Shown in pieces: positions 1 through 8,223 of a stretch of DNA of 18,947 bases (positions are counted from its first letter, which is position 1; every line of letters begins with the position of its first letter). The translations under genes and the position numbers were made by a program. The notes beneath the pieces are model-generated. The model searched no databases, was not told where the DNA came from, and worked only from the letters and a program-made list of their open reading frames with translations. The stretch comes from Ruminococcus sp. UBA7013 (lineage in GTDB: Bacteria; Bacillota; Clostridia; Oscillospirales; Ruminococcaceae). The stretch spans positions 1 through 18,947 of the forward strand of contig DJXD01000036.1 in assembly GCA_002449585.1 (NCBI GenBank), read 5' to 3'.

Positions 1-133
1 ATTTCTTGCTAACTTCTGTTAAAAAAATTTTTCAGCATAGTAATTACTCTCCTTATGCCATGAAAAACATTAGAAATATGAAAATAATATACTCCTGAAA
101 GCCAGTGTTGACAAAAATATTAGAAATAAGGAG

Positions 134-161
134 ATTCACCTGGACAAATGCAGGAGTGAAT
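134..161 (-). other. possible stem-loop downstream of the clpE-like gene
   Basis: ATTCAC (134-139) is complementary to GTGAAT (156-161), and CTG/CAG inside extends the stem past a two-base bulge. On the minus strand it lies about 20 bases after the clpE stop, where a terminator would be expected, but the T-rich stretch that follows is interrupted. The rest of positions 1-180 is AT-rich; I see no gene in it. An isolated TTGACA at 108-113 on the plus strand has no credible -10 partner. Confidence 0.2.
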
Positions 162-180
162 ACTATTTTCAATTAAATTT

Positions 181-2508
181 TTAATTAAAATGCAGTTTAA
201 CAGCATCATTTTCCGTAGTCACGAGAACTTTTTTCAGAATTGTACCGTTATCAATCATTTCAGCAGCAATGGCATCTTCCACATGATCACGAAGCACCCG
301 GCGGATTTCACGAGCACCATAACGCTTTCCGAAAGCTTCTGCGGCGATCTTGTCAAGTGCAGATTGATCATATTCCAAAGTAATGCCTTTTTCATCCAGT
401 GGGGTGCGCATTTCATCCAGCATCAATCCGGCAATAGATGCATAATCTTTCTGATTCAATGCACGGAAGACAATAATTTCATCAATACGGCTGATAAATT
501 CAGGACGGAGGAAATCTCTGAGTGCTTTCATAGCTTTTTCTTTGGTAATATCCTCCTGTGTTTTATTAAATCCAACTCCGCTGGTTTTATCCGTAGAACC
601 GGCATTTGATGTCATGCAGATAACAGTATGTGCAAAGCTAACGGTTCTGCCCTGTGCATCTTCAATCTGTCCTTCATCCAAAATCTGCATCAAAATATTC
701 ATAACATCCGGGTGTGCTTTTTCGATTTCATCGAATAAGATAACAGAATAAGGATTTCGACGGACTTTTTCTGTGAGCTGACCGGCTTCATCATAGCCAA
801 CATAGCCAGGAGGTGAACCGATCAGACGGGAAACGGCGAATTTTTCCATAAATTCAGTCATATCAAGACGAATCAGCGGATCAGCGGCATCAAAAAGCTC
901 AGAAGCCAGAACTTTGACAAGCTCTGTCTTTCCCACGCCGGTAGGCCCTACGAAAATGAAAGAAGCAGGGCGAATGCGCTCACTGAACTGGATACGGCTT
1001 CTTTTAATGGCTTTGGCAAGGGCTTCTACCGCTTCTTCCTGACCAATGACTTTGGTTTTTAATCTATCAGAGAGGCCTTTCATGCGAGCCATTTCTGTTT
1101 CTGCGATTTTATTAGCAGGGATACCCGTCCAGAGTTCAATAACAGCGGCTAGATCTGTTTCTTCTACGAAGATATTTTTTGTTTTCTCTTCCAGTTCTTT
1201 TTTCTGGATTTCAAGACGGGAACATGCTGTTTTGAGATCTGCCAGTTTTTCATAATCCGGATATTCTTCTTCCTGAATACTTTTGCGCTCTTCTGTTTTC
1301 GCATCAAGTTCTGCACGTACTTCATCAAGCAGTGTTAATTCTTTAGCCCGGATACTTCTATAAGCACAACTTTCATCAAGCAGGTCAATTGCTTTATCCG
1401 GGAGGAATCTGTTTGTAATATATCTTTCAGACAACACAGCGCACTGTCTCAAAATTCTGTCTTCAATTTTTACTCTGTGATATTGCTCATAATATTCCCG
1501 GATTCCCATGAGTACGTCTGCGGTTTCTTCCACAGTAGGCTCATTGATGGTAACGGGTTGGAAACGGCGTTCAAGTGCGCTGTCTTTTTCGATATATTTT
1601 CGATATTCTTTAAAAGTTGTCGCACCAATCACTTGAATTTCTCCTCTTGAGAGAGCAGGTTTCAAGATATTGGCTGCATTCATAGAGCCCTCAGAATCAC
1701 CTGCGCCAACCAGATTATGCACTTCATCAATAAACAGAATGACATTACCAGCTTTCAGCACATCCGCAATCAAGCCTTTGACACGGCTTTCAAACTGACC
1801 TCTGAACTGTGTACCAGCAACGAGGGCGGTCAGATCCATCAGATAGATTTTTTTATCCAGCAGATGGAACGGTGCTTCTCCGGCGGCGATTCTTTGCGCC
1901 AGTCCTTCGGCGATTGCTGTTTTTCCAACACCGGGCTCACCGATGAGACAGGGATTATTTTTAGTTCTTCTGGAAAGAATCTGCATTGCACGGGAAATTT
2001 CCCGATCTCTGCCAATAATTCTGTCAAGTTTACCTTCTTCAGCTCGTTTGCTCAGATTTGTGCAATAATTAGAAAGAAATTTATATTCTTTCTCTGGGAG
2101 GGGGCTTTTTTTCTGATTACGGTCATTTTTACGTTTTTCACGACTTTCACGAAAATCGCCATTATTTGCCTGAGCACGGGGCTGACCTGCGCCGCCCATT
2201 CCAGAAAAGAACCGACGCATGAAGCCCGGCATTGCATCAATTGTTCCGCTGGCAGGTTCATTCATGTCAAATTCTTCTTCTGCATCGGGCATTCCTTCCT
2301 GCATGATTTCCGTCATGCGGTCGGCGAACTCTTCCAGATCATCCTCGTTGATATAATGACTTTTCAGATAATCTGAAACTTGAGGAATATTTAAATCCCG
2401 TGCGCATACAAGACAATAGCCTTTATTTTCGCTTTCTTTACCCTGATATGCAGAAATAAATACTACTGCGGGTCTTTTTTTGCACTTGCTGCATAACACT
2501 AAACTCAT
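181..2508 (-). CDS. clpE: ClpE-like AAA+ ATPase with N-terminal zinc finger
   Basis: A Hsp100/Clp unfoldase that uses ATP to thread substrates into the ClpP protease in the cytoplasm. Numbering is from the ATG at 2508 (775 residues). CxxC pairs at 6-9 and 32-35 form a zinc finger like that of ClpE. A low-complexity, charged linker at about 95-140 precedes AAA1, with Walker A GEPGVGKT (190-197), Walker B ending DE (261-262) and an FRG pore loop. A short coiled-coil middle domain (about 395-445) follows. AAA2 has Walker A GPTGVGKT (521-528), Walker B DE (593-594) and a GYVG pore loop. A VGF tripeptide at 645-647 matches the ClpP-docking loop of ClpC/ClpE. The ATG at 2508 follows an AAGGGAAGAG ribosome site; an ATG at 2535 would add nine residues and fits less well. 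No ctsR, mcsA or mcsB lies nearby. The main alternative name is ClpC, but ClpC has an N-terminal Clp_N domain, which is absent here. Confidence 0.9.
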   Translation of the reverse strand: MSLVLCSKCKKRPAVVFISAYQGKESENKGYCLVCARDLNIPQVSDYLKSHYINEDDLEEFADRMTEIMQEGMPDAEEEFDMNEPASGTIDAMPGFMRRFFSGMGGAGQPRAQANNGDFRESREKRKNDRNQKKSPLPEKEYKFLSNYCTNLSKRAEEGKLDRIIGRDREISRAMQILSRRTKNNPCLIGEPGVGKTAIAEGLAQRIAAGEAPFHLLDKKIYLMDLTALVAGTQFRGQFESRVKGLIADVLKAGNVILFIDEVHNLVGAGDSEGSMNAANILKPALSRGEIQVIGATTFKEYRKYIEKDSALERRFQPVTINEPTVEETADVLMGIREYYEQYHRVKIEDRILRQCAVLSERYITNRFLPDKAIDLLDESCAYRSIRAKELTLLDEVRAELDAKTEERKSIQEEEYPDYEKLADLKTACSRLEIQKKELEEKTKNIFVEETDLAAVIELWTGIPANKIAETEMARMKGLSDRLKTKVIGQEEAVEALAKAIKRSRIQFSERIRPASFIFVGPTGVGKTELVKVLASELFDAADPLIRLDMTEFMEKFAVSRLIGSPPGYVGYDEAGQLTEKVRRNPYSVILFDEIEKAHPDVMNILMQILDEGQIEDAQGRTVSFAHTVICMTSNAGSTDKTSGVGFNKTQEDITKEKAMKALRDFLRPEFISRIDEIIVFRALNQKDYASIAGLMLDEMRTPLDEKGITLEYDQSALDKIAAEAFGKRYGAREIRRVLRDHVEDAIAAEMIDNGTILKKVLVTTENDAVKLHFN

Positions 2509-2551
2509 AACTTTCTCTTCCCTTTCTGAATGCAAATAACCTTTTCTATTT

Positions 2552-2580
2552 AGTATAGCACATATTTTTTAACTTGTCAA
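2552..2580 (-). promoter_or_regulatory. proximal sigma-A-type promoter of clpE-like gene
   Basis: On the minus strand, TTGACA (2580-2575) and TATACT (2557-2552) are separated by exactly 17 bases. Transcription would begin near 2545, about 37 bases before the chosen clpE ATG. I see no CtsR heptad repeat or CIRCE element, so the regulator is not apparent. Confidence 0.75.
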
Positions 2581-2581
2581 T

Positions 2582-2595
2582 CAGGCATCTGCCTG
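2582..2595. promoter_or_regulatory. palindrome just downstream of the distal clpE promoter
   Basis: CAGGCATCTGCCTG has perfect 6-base arms around a 2-base centre. It starts about nine bases past the distal -10, within the first transcribed bases, and sits between the two promoter copies. It could be an operator or a 5' RNA hairpin. It matches no operator I know. Confidence 0.4.
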
Positions 2596-2603
2596 TTCTA
2601 TTT

Positions 2604-2632
2604 AGTATAACACATATTTGCCAACTTGTCAA
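2604..2632 (-). promoter_or_regulatory. distal sigma-A-type promoter of clpE-like gene
   Basis: A second copy of the same promoter: TTGACA (2632-2627), 17-base spacer, TATACT (2609-2604). Its -35 box overlaps the TGA stop of the upstream DUF5711-like gene (2631-2629). An eight-base direct repeat, AGTTGACA/AGTTGGCA, covers the -35 region (2634-2619). Confidence 0.75.
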
Positions 2633-3780
2633 CTAGCATTGACTCTTTGAATTCTGTCATATCCAAGAAGATAAAAATATTTGCCATTTTTCAAAATTCT
2701 GTCAAACACATCTTTGACTTCCATAGTGAAAATTTCCGTACCACTGAAAGAAAAGCCCCGAATTGTACCAGTATCCAGCAAATAGACTGCATTTTCCTGT
2801 ATTTTTACAGTTTTACAGATGCTGTCAAATGGGATACTGACAGGGGTGATCATATCGGGAGAAAATAATAATAGCACTGACTGCCGGCGTTCTTCATTCC
2901 GGAGCAAAACAGCAGCTTCATTTCCGGCAAAATCAAAATCAGTCAGAAGGCCGTTATATTCATAAATACTGATCAATCCGCCTGTGCTGTTATAATATGC
3001 GGCATGGGTATCACCGATGACAAAAACGCTGTTATCTTCCAGAGTATAAATATGCAGACAAAGTGCAGCAAAGGTTTCAGAAGTCCACTGTACTTCACTG
3101 CCATCGAATCGCACGCTTTGAAGCGTGGTGACAGGTTCACCATTTTCTGCACCGATGGTTGCAAAAATACAGCCGCTATTCCCCTGAAATGCCACATCAA
3201 TCAGCCTTTCCACGCAATCCCGTGTATAGATCAGTTTTCCCACGGAATCAAAAATACTGAGTCGGCAGGCATATGTTTCTGATTCTGTGACAATAGCGGC
3301 ATAGCCTTCTTCACTGAGTACAGCGAACCAGATAGGCTGTTCTGTCTGTGCTTCATAGATCATTTTCTTTTTATCATCCACACGGAAAGAAGTGCCATTC
3401 CAGGAATATGTAAGAGCTTTATTGCGGCTAATTTTCATGACAGCATTACTATAAGCATGTTGACGGCTGTCCTGCAATTGGCCGTCTGTGCCATAGATAT
3501 ATAAATATTTATCACAGAGAACAAATAATTCATTGCTGACAAAGTCGGCATGATAATCCACTCCGCCGGAAACCGTCAGCATAAACTCGCCGTTTGATTC
3601 ATCTTTGAGATTTGTTGCATGTTGAATGCTGATCTCCTGAATACTGGAAAAAATTTTATCACGGCTGGCATAAATCAGCGCACCCATAAGCGTAACAGCG
3701 GCCACAATCAAGAGTCTGATCAGGCGTTTTCTGCGTCTGCGGCGTTCCCGGAGGTGGACAACATCAACAGTTTTTGCCAT
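2629..3780 (-). CDS. membrane-anchored DUF5711-like protein, probable beta-propeller
   Basis: Function unknown; 383 residues. A very basic stretch (RERRRRRKR, about 11-19) precedes a single hydrophobic segment (about 21-39), giving a signal-anchor protein with a large domain outside the membrane. That domain is made of short repeated beta-strand segments alternating with turn-rich DG and GN sequences, as in PQQ/WD-like propellers. I recognise no catalytic motif. It resembles the clostridial DUF5711 proteins; the assignment is from memory of the general layout. The ATG has a strong AGGAGG site six bases upstream and lies 15 bases after the truA stop, so it is probably cotranscribed with truA and the YfhO gene, which hints at an envelope role. 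Confidence 0.65.
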   Translation of the reverse strand: MAKTVDVVHLRERRRRRKRLIRLLIVAAVTLMGALIYASRDKIFSSIQEISIQHATNLKDESNGEFMLTVSGGVDYHADFVSNELFVLCDKYLYIYGTDGQLQDSRQHAYSNAVMKISRNKALTYSWNGTSFRVDDKKKMIYEAQTEQPIWFAVLSEEGYAAIVTESETYACRLSIFDSVGKLIYTRDCVERLIDVAFQGNSGCIFATIGAENGEPVTTLQSVRFDGSEVQWTSETFAALCLHIYTLEDNSVFVIGDTHAAYYNSTGGLISIYEYNGLLTDFDFAGNEAAVLLRNEERRQSVLLLFSPDMITPVSIPFDSICKTVKIQENAVYLLDTGTIRGFSFSGTEIFTMEVKDVFDRILKNGKYFYLLGYDRIQRVNAS

Positions 3781-3795
3781 AGCTGTCCTCCTGTA

Positions 3796-4539
3796 TTAAT
3801 AAAATACCTGATTTAGATAAAGACCACATGCAGGAGCTGTTCTGCCTGCGGCGGCTCTGTTCCCGGCACGGATGATTTCCGGAAGCTGAGAAATGGCAAT
3901 CTTATTTTCATTAATATCAATCAAAGTGCCGGTCATAATTCTGACCATGTGATAAAGAAAGCCATCGCCTTTGACAAATAATTTGATTTTATCCCCTTCC
4001 CGGCAGACATGGAAATATTGAATCGTTCTGACAGTATTTATATTTTCCATTCCAGCGGTACAGAAAGAGCGGAAATCTTTTGTGCCGATGAAATATTTTG
4101 CGGCTTCCTGCACTAATGCATCATGAAACGGTCTTCTATAATGATAGGCTAGATCTGTTGTAAACGGATCTTTTGATTCACTGCAATGGATCAGATATAG
4201 ATATTCTTTTCCTTTACAGCTGAATCTGGCATGGAAATCCGGTTCTGCTTCTTCACATGACAAAACAGAAATATCTTTTGGAAGTTCTCCATTGACACCT
4301 CTGACGAAGCCGAGGGGGGGAATTTGGCTATGTGTTTTTACGGAAAAACAGAACTGTTTTGCATGGACACCGGTATCTGTACGGGAACAGCCGCAGATAG
4401 ATATTTTTTCATTCAGCACTTTGCTGACACATGTTTCAACAACTTCCTGTACCGTAATGCCATTATTCTGAATCTGAAATCCATGATATGCCGTTCCCCG
4501 GTAAGCAATCATGACTTTTAAATTTCTGCTATCATTCAT
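3796..4539 (-). CDS. truA: tRNA pseudouridine(38-40) synthase TruA
   Basis: Converts uridines 38-40 of the tRNA anticodon arm to pseudouridine. From the ATG at 4539 the protein has 247 residues, normal for the family. The catalytic motif CSRTDTGVHA places the nucleophilic aspartate at residue 55; the N-terminal AYRGTAYHGFQIQ and the C-terminal FLYHMVRIMTGTLI segments are also family hallmarks. This start follows GAGGA by six bases and overlaps the stop of the upstream YfhO gene by eight bases, implying translational coupling; an in-frame ATG at 4566 lies deeper inside that gene. truA behind ecfT is a common Firmicutes order; here one gene has been inserted between them. Confidence 0.95.
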   Translation of the reverse strand: MNDSRNLKVMIAYRGTAYHGFQIQNNGITVQEVVETCVSKVLNEKISICGCSRTDTGVHAKQFCFSVKTHSQIPPLGFVRGVNGELPKDISVLSCEEAEPDFHARFSCKGKEYLYLIHCSESKDPFTTDLAYHYRRPFHDALVQEAAKYFIGTKDFRSFCTAGMENINTVRTIQYFHVCREGDKIKLFVKGDGFLYHMVRIMTGTLIDINENKIAISQLPEIIRAGNRAAAGRTAPACGLYLNQVFY

Positions 4540-7396
4540 GTTTGTCCTCTTCTTTCGGATCATCATCTACTATCTGAATTTCATCTGTGTTAAAATAAGC
4601 CTGCATCAGTTCTGCATCATCGGACTGTTCTGTAATATCAGCTATTGTGAGCTTTTTTTCACCAAAATAAGCATCTAGCATTTCTTCTATTTCCTGATTT
4701 TGCTGATGCTCTGGCACAGAGGTCTTTTCTTCGGGTTCTTCCGGAGGAATAGCAGGCTGTGGCTCTTCTGTGATCGCTGGTTCTTCCTGATGAGGATGTT
4801 TCCGTTCCCATAGCCGGAGAATTATTAAAATTCCAATGCTGCTAATACTGATTAATAAGCCCGGAATAAATCCATTTGGACAATAATTCATCTGGATTTC
4901 ATGTGATCCGGCAGGAATTTTAACACCACACATAGCATCAAATACAGAAAGCAGTTCAGCTTTTTGACCATCCACCCAGACAGACCAGCCTTTTTCATAT
5001 GGGACAGATAAATATAAAATACCATCTTCTGTGGCATTGACAGTTCCGCTCAGATTAGTATCTGAAAAATCTGTCAATTGCAGTCCGCCATTTTTGAGAA
5101 TAGCATATCCCTTTTGGAATACATCTTCATTGAACTGATAAAAATAAATATTTGCCGTACCGCTGAGAGAATCTTCTTTCATGGTGCATTTCAAATTAAT
5201 CAGCTCTCCGGCTTCAAAATAACCTACAGGCGTAATATACGGCTGTCTGCCGATATTATATCTATGCAACTGTGCGCCATTATTCTGATAGATTTCCAGA
5301 TAATCCGCTTTGCTTACTTTTGCATATGCATATACCATTCCGGTTTTCAGAGTTGTATAATTATATTTCAGAAATCCGTTTGTTTCCCCTTCATTTTTGG
5401 AAAAGCTGTAATATCCATAATCATTTCTGGAAACAGAATATCCCTGATGACCAACATGTGTAATATCAATCTGTGTAAACAGATCTTCCTCCAGTCCGGT
5501 GATTTCCCGGAATAATATATTCTGTCTTGCAAACGGATCTGCTTTATCATCCAGTTCAAAATCTTTCACAGATTCCGGCATCATAAAGCCTAATCCAGCA
5601 AGATATTGATTTTCATACAAAGCAACAGAATTATCCTGATTTATTTTCTGCATTGTGAGCGTATCTGCATTATAATTATCTTTTGCAAGCAGATAACGAA
5701 CATCTAATAATAAATTTGTCAATGGTGAAGTATTTGCATAATAATACCGATTTCCTGCTTCTGATGCAGGCAGTCCCAATTTTCTTAAATAAGTTGTGAC
5801 GCTTTCATTTGCCATGGAAGAAAACTGTGAAACGCCGTTATAATAATACAAAGATGGATCATTCAGTGTATACCACATTGTAATTTCTGTTCTATGAAAC
5901 AGATCACTGTCATCTTCTGTGCTAAGCAAATTCTGAATTGCCGTATTATTTGACGGATAAGATTTATAATCAGAACTTCCCACACTGGCCACACCACGAA
6001 CCGCCTGACCACTCATTTCAAAAAGCAATACTCCAGATAAAAGCACTTCTACCATTGCTTTTGGTGTGAAATATCGAAACAGAATCATCAGCAAATAAAT
6101 GCCGCCCAGAATAGCCGCTTTCTTTATAAATTCATGATCCTCTTCCTGAATGCCAGAGCCATACCCCAGCCAGCAGAAAACGCCTCCTGATACCAGCATT
6201 CCCAGCCATTGCCAGATAGAAAGCTTTTCTTCTAATAATACTTGATATGCCCGGTAGCCCATCACCAGCATCACAAATGAAAATAGAAAAGAAAACCGAT
6301 AAGGCAACATATTCGTAAAATGAAACCCATGCCAGATGAAATTTAAATAATTCATATTACAGCTGACAAGAATAAATATTAAAAGCAATATCGCCGTAAT
6401 CTTTTCCCGGATGCGTATTTTTTTCGCAATCAGAAACGCACCAATCAGCAGAACCGGGAGAAATCCGCAGTATAAATTTGGCAATCCTTCTTTTGATGTG
6501 ACTTCTGTATATGGCAGCATATTAGAAACAATATCACGCCATTCTTCATACCATTTAATCGTTTTTGGAAATTCATTATTGGCACTATGTGTTAATTGCA
6601 ATGAAAAAAATGTGGGCAAAAGAATCCAAGCGGATACACCTGCACCAAGCAATGAGCCTCCTGCAATCAGTCCGAATCTGCCGAAAAATTTCTTGAAACT
6701 GATATTTTCATACAGACACAGGCAGAAAAATGCAAGCACTGTAAAAATGCAGATAAAATAAGCGATATAATAATTTGAAAATAATGCTAGTGCCAATGCA
6801 ATCACATATACTCTATATTTTCTTTCCCTCACTAGCATAGTCAGCCCCATCATGACAAGCGGCAACAATGCGACAGTATCAATCCATATTGTATTCCAAT
6901 AATATCCCATCATATAACTACATAAGGCATACATAACACCAAACATTGTAATAGACAGATCATTTTTTCCGAATACATAACGGAGCATTTTGGCCATGAA
7001 AAGCCCTGCAAAGGCAAATTTCAGTATCAAAATCAGCATCATGCCATCCCGCAGGCTTTCTTGATTCATAAATAATGATAATATATGCAATGGGCTTGCT
7101 GCATAATACGCCATCAGTGACAGAAAATTAGTTCCCAGTCCTGTACGCCAGGAATACAGCAAAGAGCCGCCTGTTTTCAGCTTTTCATGCAACAGCTGAA
7201 AAAATGGATAATACTGATGCCATAAATCAGTAACAAGAAACTGCCTGTCCCCATAAGGATGCATTTCTGCTTTCCGGAATGCATACCCCACTAACAGAAA
7301 CGGAATGACAAATGCCAGCACTTCCCAGAAATAAATTTCATCTAGCTTTTCTTTCCAGGATGACCAAACAGACAGCTTCTGATTATTTTTCTGCAT
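4532..7396 (-). CDS. YfhO-family multi-pass membrane protein
   Basis: A large membrane protein of the YfhO family, 954 residues, with a fold like GT-C glycosyltransferases; the Bacillus subtilis member takes part in sugar modification of lipoteichoic acid. The N-terminus has one hydrophobic segment followed by the family signature GDRQFLVTDLWHQYYPFF and then SWRTGLGTNF in the first external loop. About a dozen further hydrophobic segments follow, then a soluble domain (roughly 490-830) and a last membrane helix near 845-865. Beyond it lies an unusual acidic, proline-rich cytoplasmic tail of about 88 residues. The ATG at 7396 is six bases from AAGGA; a TTG at 7402 is an alternative. It sits between ecfT and truA. 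The carried sugar and target polymer cannot be read from the sequence. Confidence 0.88.
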   Translation of the reverse strand: MQKNNQKLSVWSSWKEKLDEIYFWEVLAFVIPFLLVGYAFRKAEMHPYGDRQFLVTDLWHQYYPFFQLLHEKLKTGGSLLYSWRTGLGTNFLSLMAYYAASPLHILSLFMNQESLRDGMMLILILKFAFAGLFMAKMLRYVFGKNDLSITMFGVMYALCSYMMGYYWNTIWIDTVALLPLVMMGLTMLVRERKYRVYVIALALALFSNYYIAYFICIFTVLAFFCLCLYENISFKKFFGRFGLIAGGSLLGAGVSAWILLPTFFSLQLTHSANNEFPKTIKWYEEWRDIVSNMLPYTEVTSKEGLPNLYCGFLPVLLIGAFLIAKKIRIREKITAILLLIFILVSCNMNYLNFIWHGFHFTNMLPYRFSFLFSFVMLVMGYRAYQVLLEEKLSIWQWLGMLVSGGVFCWLGYGSGIQEEDHEFIKKAAILGGIYLLMILFRYFTPKAMVEVLLSGVLLFEMSGQAVRGVASVGSSDYKSYPSNNTAIQNLLSTEDDSDLFHRTEITMWYTLNDPSLYYYNGVSQFSSMANESVTTYLRKLGLPASEAGNRYYYANTSPLTNLLLDVRYLLAKDNYNADTLTMQKINQDNSVALYENQYLAGLGFMMPESVKDFELDDKADPFARQNILFREITGLEEDLFTQIDITHVGHQGYSVSRNDYGYYSFSKNEGETNGFLKYNYTTLKTGMVYAYAKVSKADYLEIYQNNGAQLHRYNIGRQPYITPVGYFEAGELINLKCTMKEDSLSGTANIYFYQFNEDVFQKGYAILKNGGLQLTDFSDTNLSGTVNATEDGILYLSVPYEKGWSVWVDGQKAELLSVFDAMCGVKIPAGSHEIQMNYCPNGFIPGLLISISSIGILIILRLWERKHPHQEEPAITEEPQPAIPPEEPEEKTSVPEHQQNQEIEEMLDAYFGEKKLTIADITEQSDDAELMQAYFNTDEIQIVDDDPKEEDKHE

Positions 7397-7416
7397 ATTC
7401 AATCCTTCCTCTTATT

Positions 7417-8223
7417 TTATGATAATATAATATTCACTGCTGCGGATGTTATCAAAAACAGCAGACAGATCATAAGACTGATATAATCTTTCCCGGATGC
7501 CTTCAACTGTCGAAGCCTTGTTCTTCCTTCTCCGCCCCGATAGCATCGGCATTCCATGGCTGTAGCTAATTCTTCTGCTCTGCGGAATGCAGATACAAAT
7601 AATGGGATCAAAATAGGAATCATGGCTTTCACACGTTCCATCAGTGTACCACTGTCAAGCATTGCCCCTCTTGCCTTCTGGGCTGACATAATTTTATCCG
7701 TCTCCTCCAGCAATGTGGGAATAAATCTCAATGCGATTGACATCATCATAGCCATTTCATGCACGGGAAAATTGACTTTCTTCAATGGCGACATCAGCGA
7801 TTCAATCGCATCTGTCAATAAAATCGGCGATGTCGTATAAGTAAGAAGCGATGAGCCTATAATTAAAAGCACAATTCGGCAGACCATGAAAATACTAGTA
7901 TTGATCCCACCTTGAGTGATTTTCAAAAATTTCCACTCAAACAAAAGATCTCCGCTATCAATAAAGACCAGATTTAGAATTGCTGTAACTGCCAATACTG
8001 GCAATATTGGCCGGATACTTTTCCAGCTCATTTTTAAAGGCACTTTTGATAATAGCTGTGCCATGATCACAAAAATTGCCCCAATCATAAGCGTCCAGAA
8101 GTGATTTCCAGAAAACAGCATAATAATAAATAGCATCGTATCAATAATTTTAAATCTAGGATCAAGCCTATGCAAAATACTATCAATCGGAAAATATTGG
8201 CCAAGTGTAATATCTTTCAGCAT
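7417..8223 (-). CDS. ecfT: ECF transporter transmembrane subunit EcfT
   Basis: The scaffold membrane subunit of an energy-coupling factor transporter, linking the two ATPases to exchangeable S-components for vitamins or metals. 268 residues, beginning with the typical N-terminus (LGQYFPIDSILHRLDPRFKI) followed by several hydrophobic helices. Two Arg-Gly coupling motifs that contact the ATPases are present, ARG in AQKARGAM and YRG in CRCYRGGEGRT. The ATG overlaps the ecfA2 stop by seven bases and follows AAGGAGG, so it is translationally coupled. No S-component gene is in the window, consistent with a shared group II ECF module. Confidence 0.93.
   Translation of the reverse strand: MLKDITLGQYFPIDSILHRLDPRFKIIDTMLFIIMLFSGNHFWTLMIGAIFVIMAQLLSKVPLKMSWKSIRPILPVLAVTAILNLVFIDSGDLLFEWKFLKITQGGINTSIFMVCRIVLLIIGSSLLTYTTSPILLTDAIESLMSPLKKVNFPVHEMAMMMSIALRFIPTLLEETDKIMSAQKARGAMLDSGTLMERVKAMIPILIPLFVSAFRRAEELATAMECRCYRGGEGRTRLRQLKASGKDYISLMICLLFLITSAAVNIILS

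Larger units (their letters stand above)
2544..2632. repeat. tandem 37-bp promoter repeat
   Basis: Positions 2544-2580 and 2596-2632 align without gaps over 37 bases, with four mismatches (2558/2610 and 2568-2570/2620-2622) and a period of 52. Each copy contains the complete -35, spacer and -10 plus the first transcribed bases, so the duplicated unit is exactly one promoter. Confidence 0.9.

Noticed and set aside
108..166. Possible plus-strand promoter (TTGACA at 108-113)
   Set aside because: No acceptable -10 lies 16-18 bases downstream and it would fire antisense into the clpE-like gene.
1717..2376. 219-codon open frame on the plus strand inside clpE
   Set aside because: It is antisense to a strongly conserved gene, has no ribosome site, and its translation is Phe/Ile/His-rich without any domain, as expected for a shadow frame.
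2544..2640. CtsR or CIRCE operator at the clpE promoters
   Set aside because: No GGTCAAA-type heptad pair with a 3-base spacer and no TTAGCACTC/GAGTGCTAA inverted repeat is present.
4314..4320. Run of seven G (seven C on the coding strand) in truA, a possible phase-variation tract
   Set aside because: The reading frame is intact, the run is short, and truA is a housekeeping gene; there is no second frame that would be switched on.
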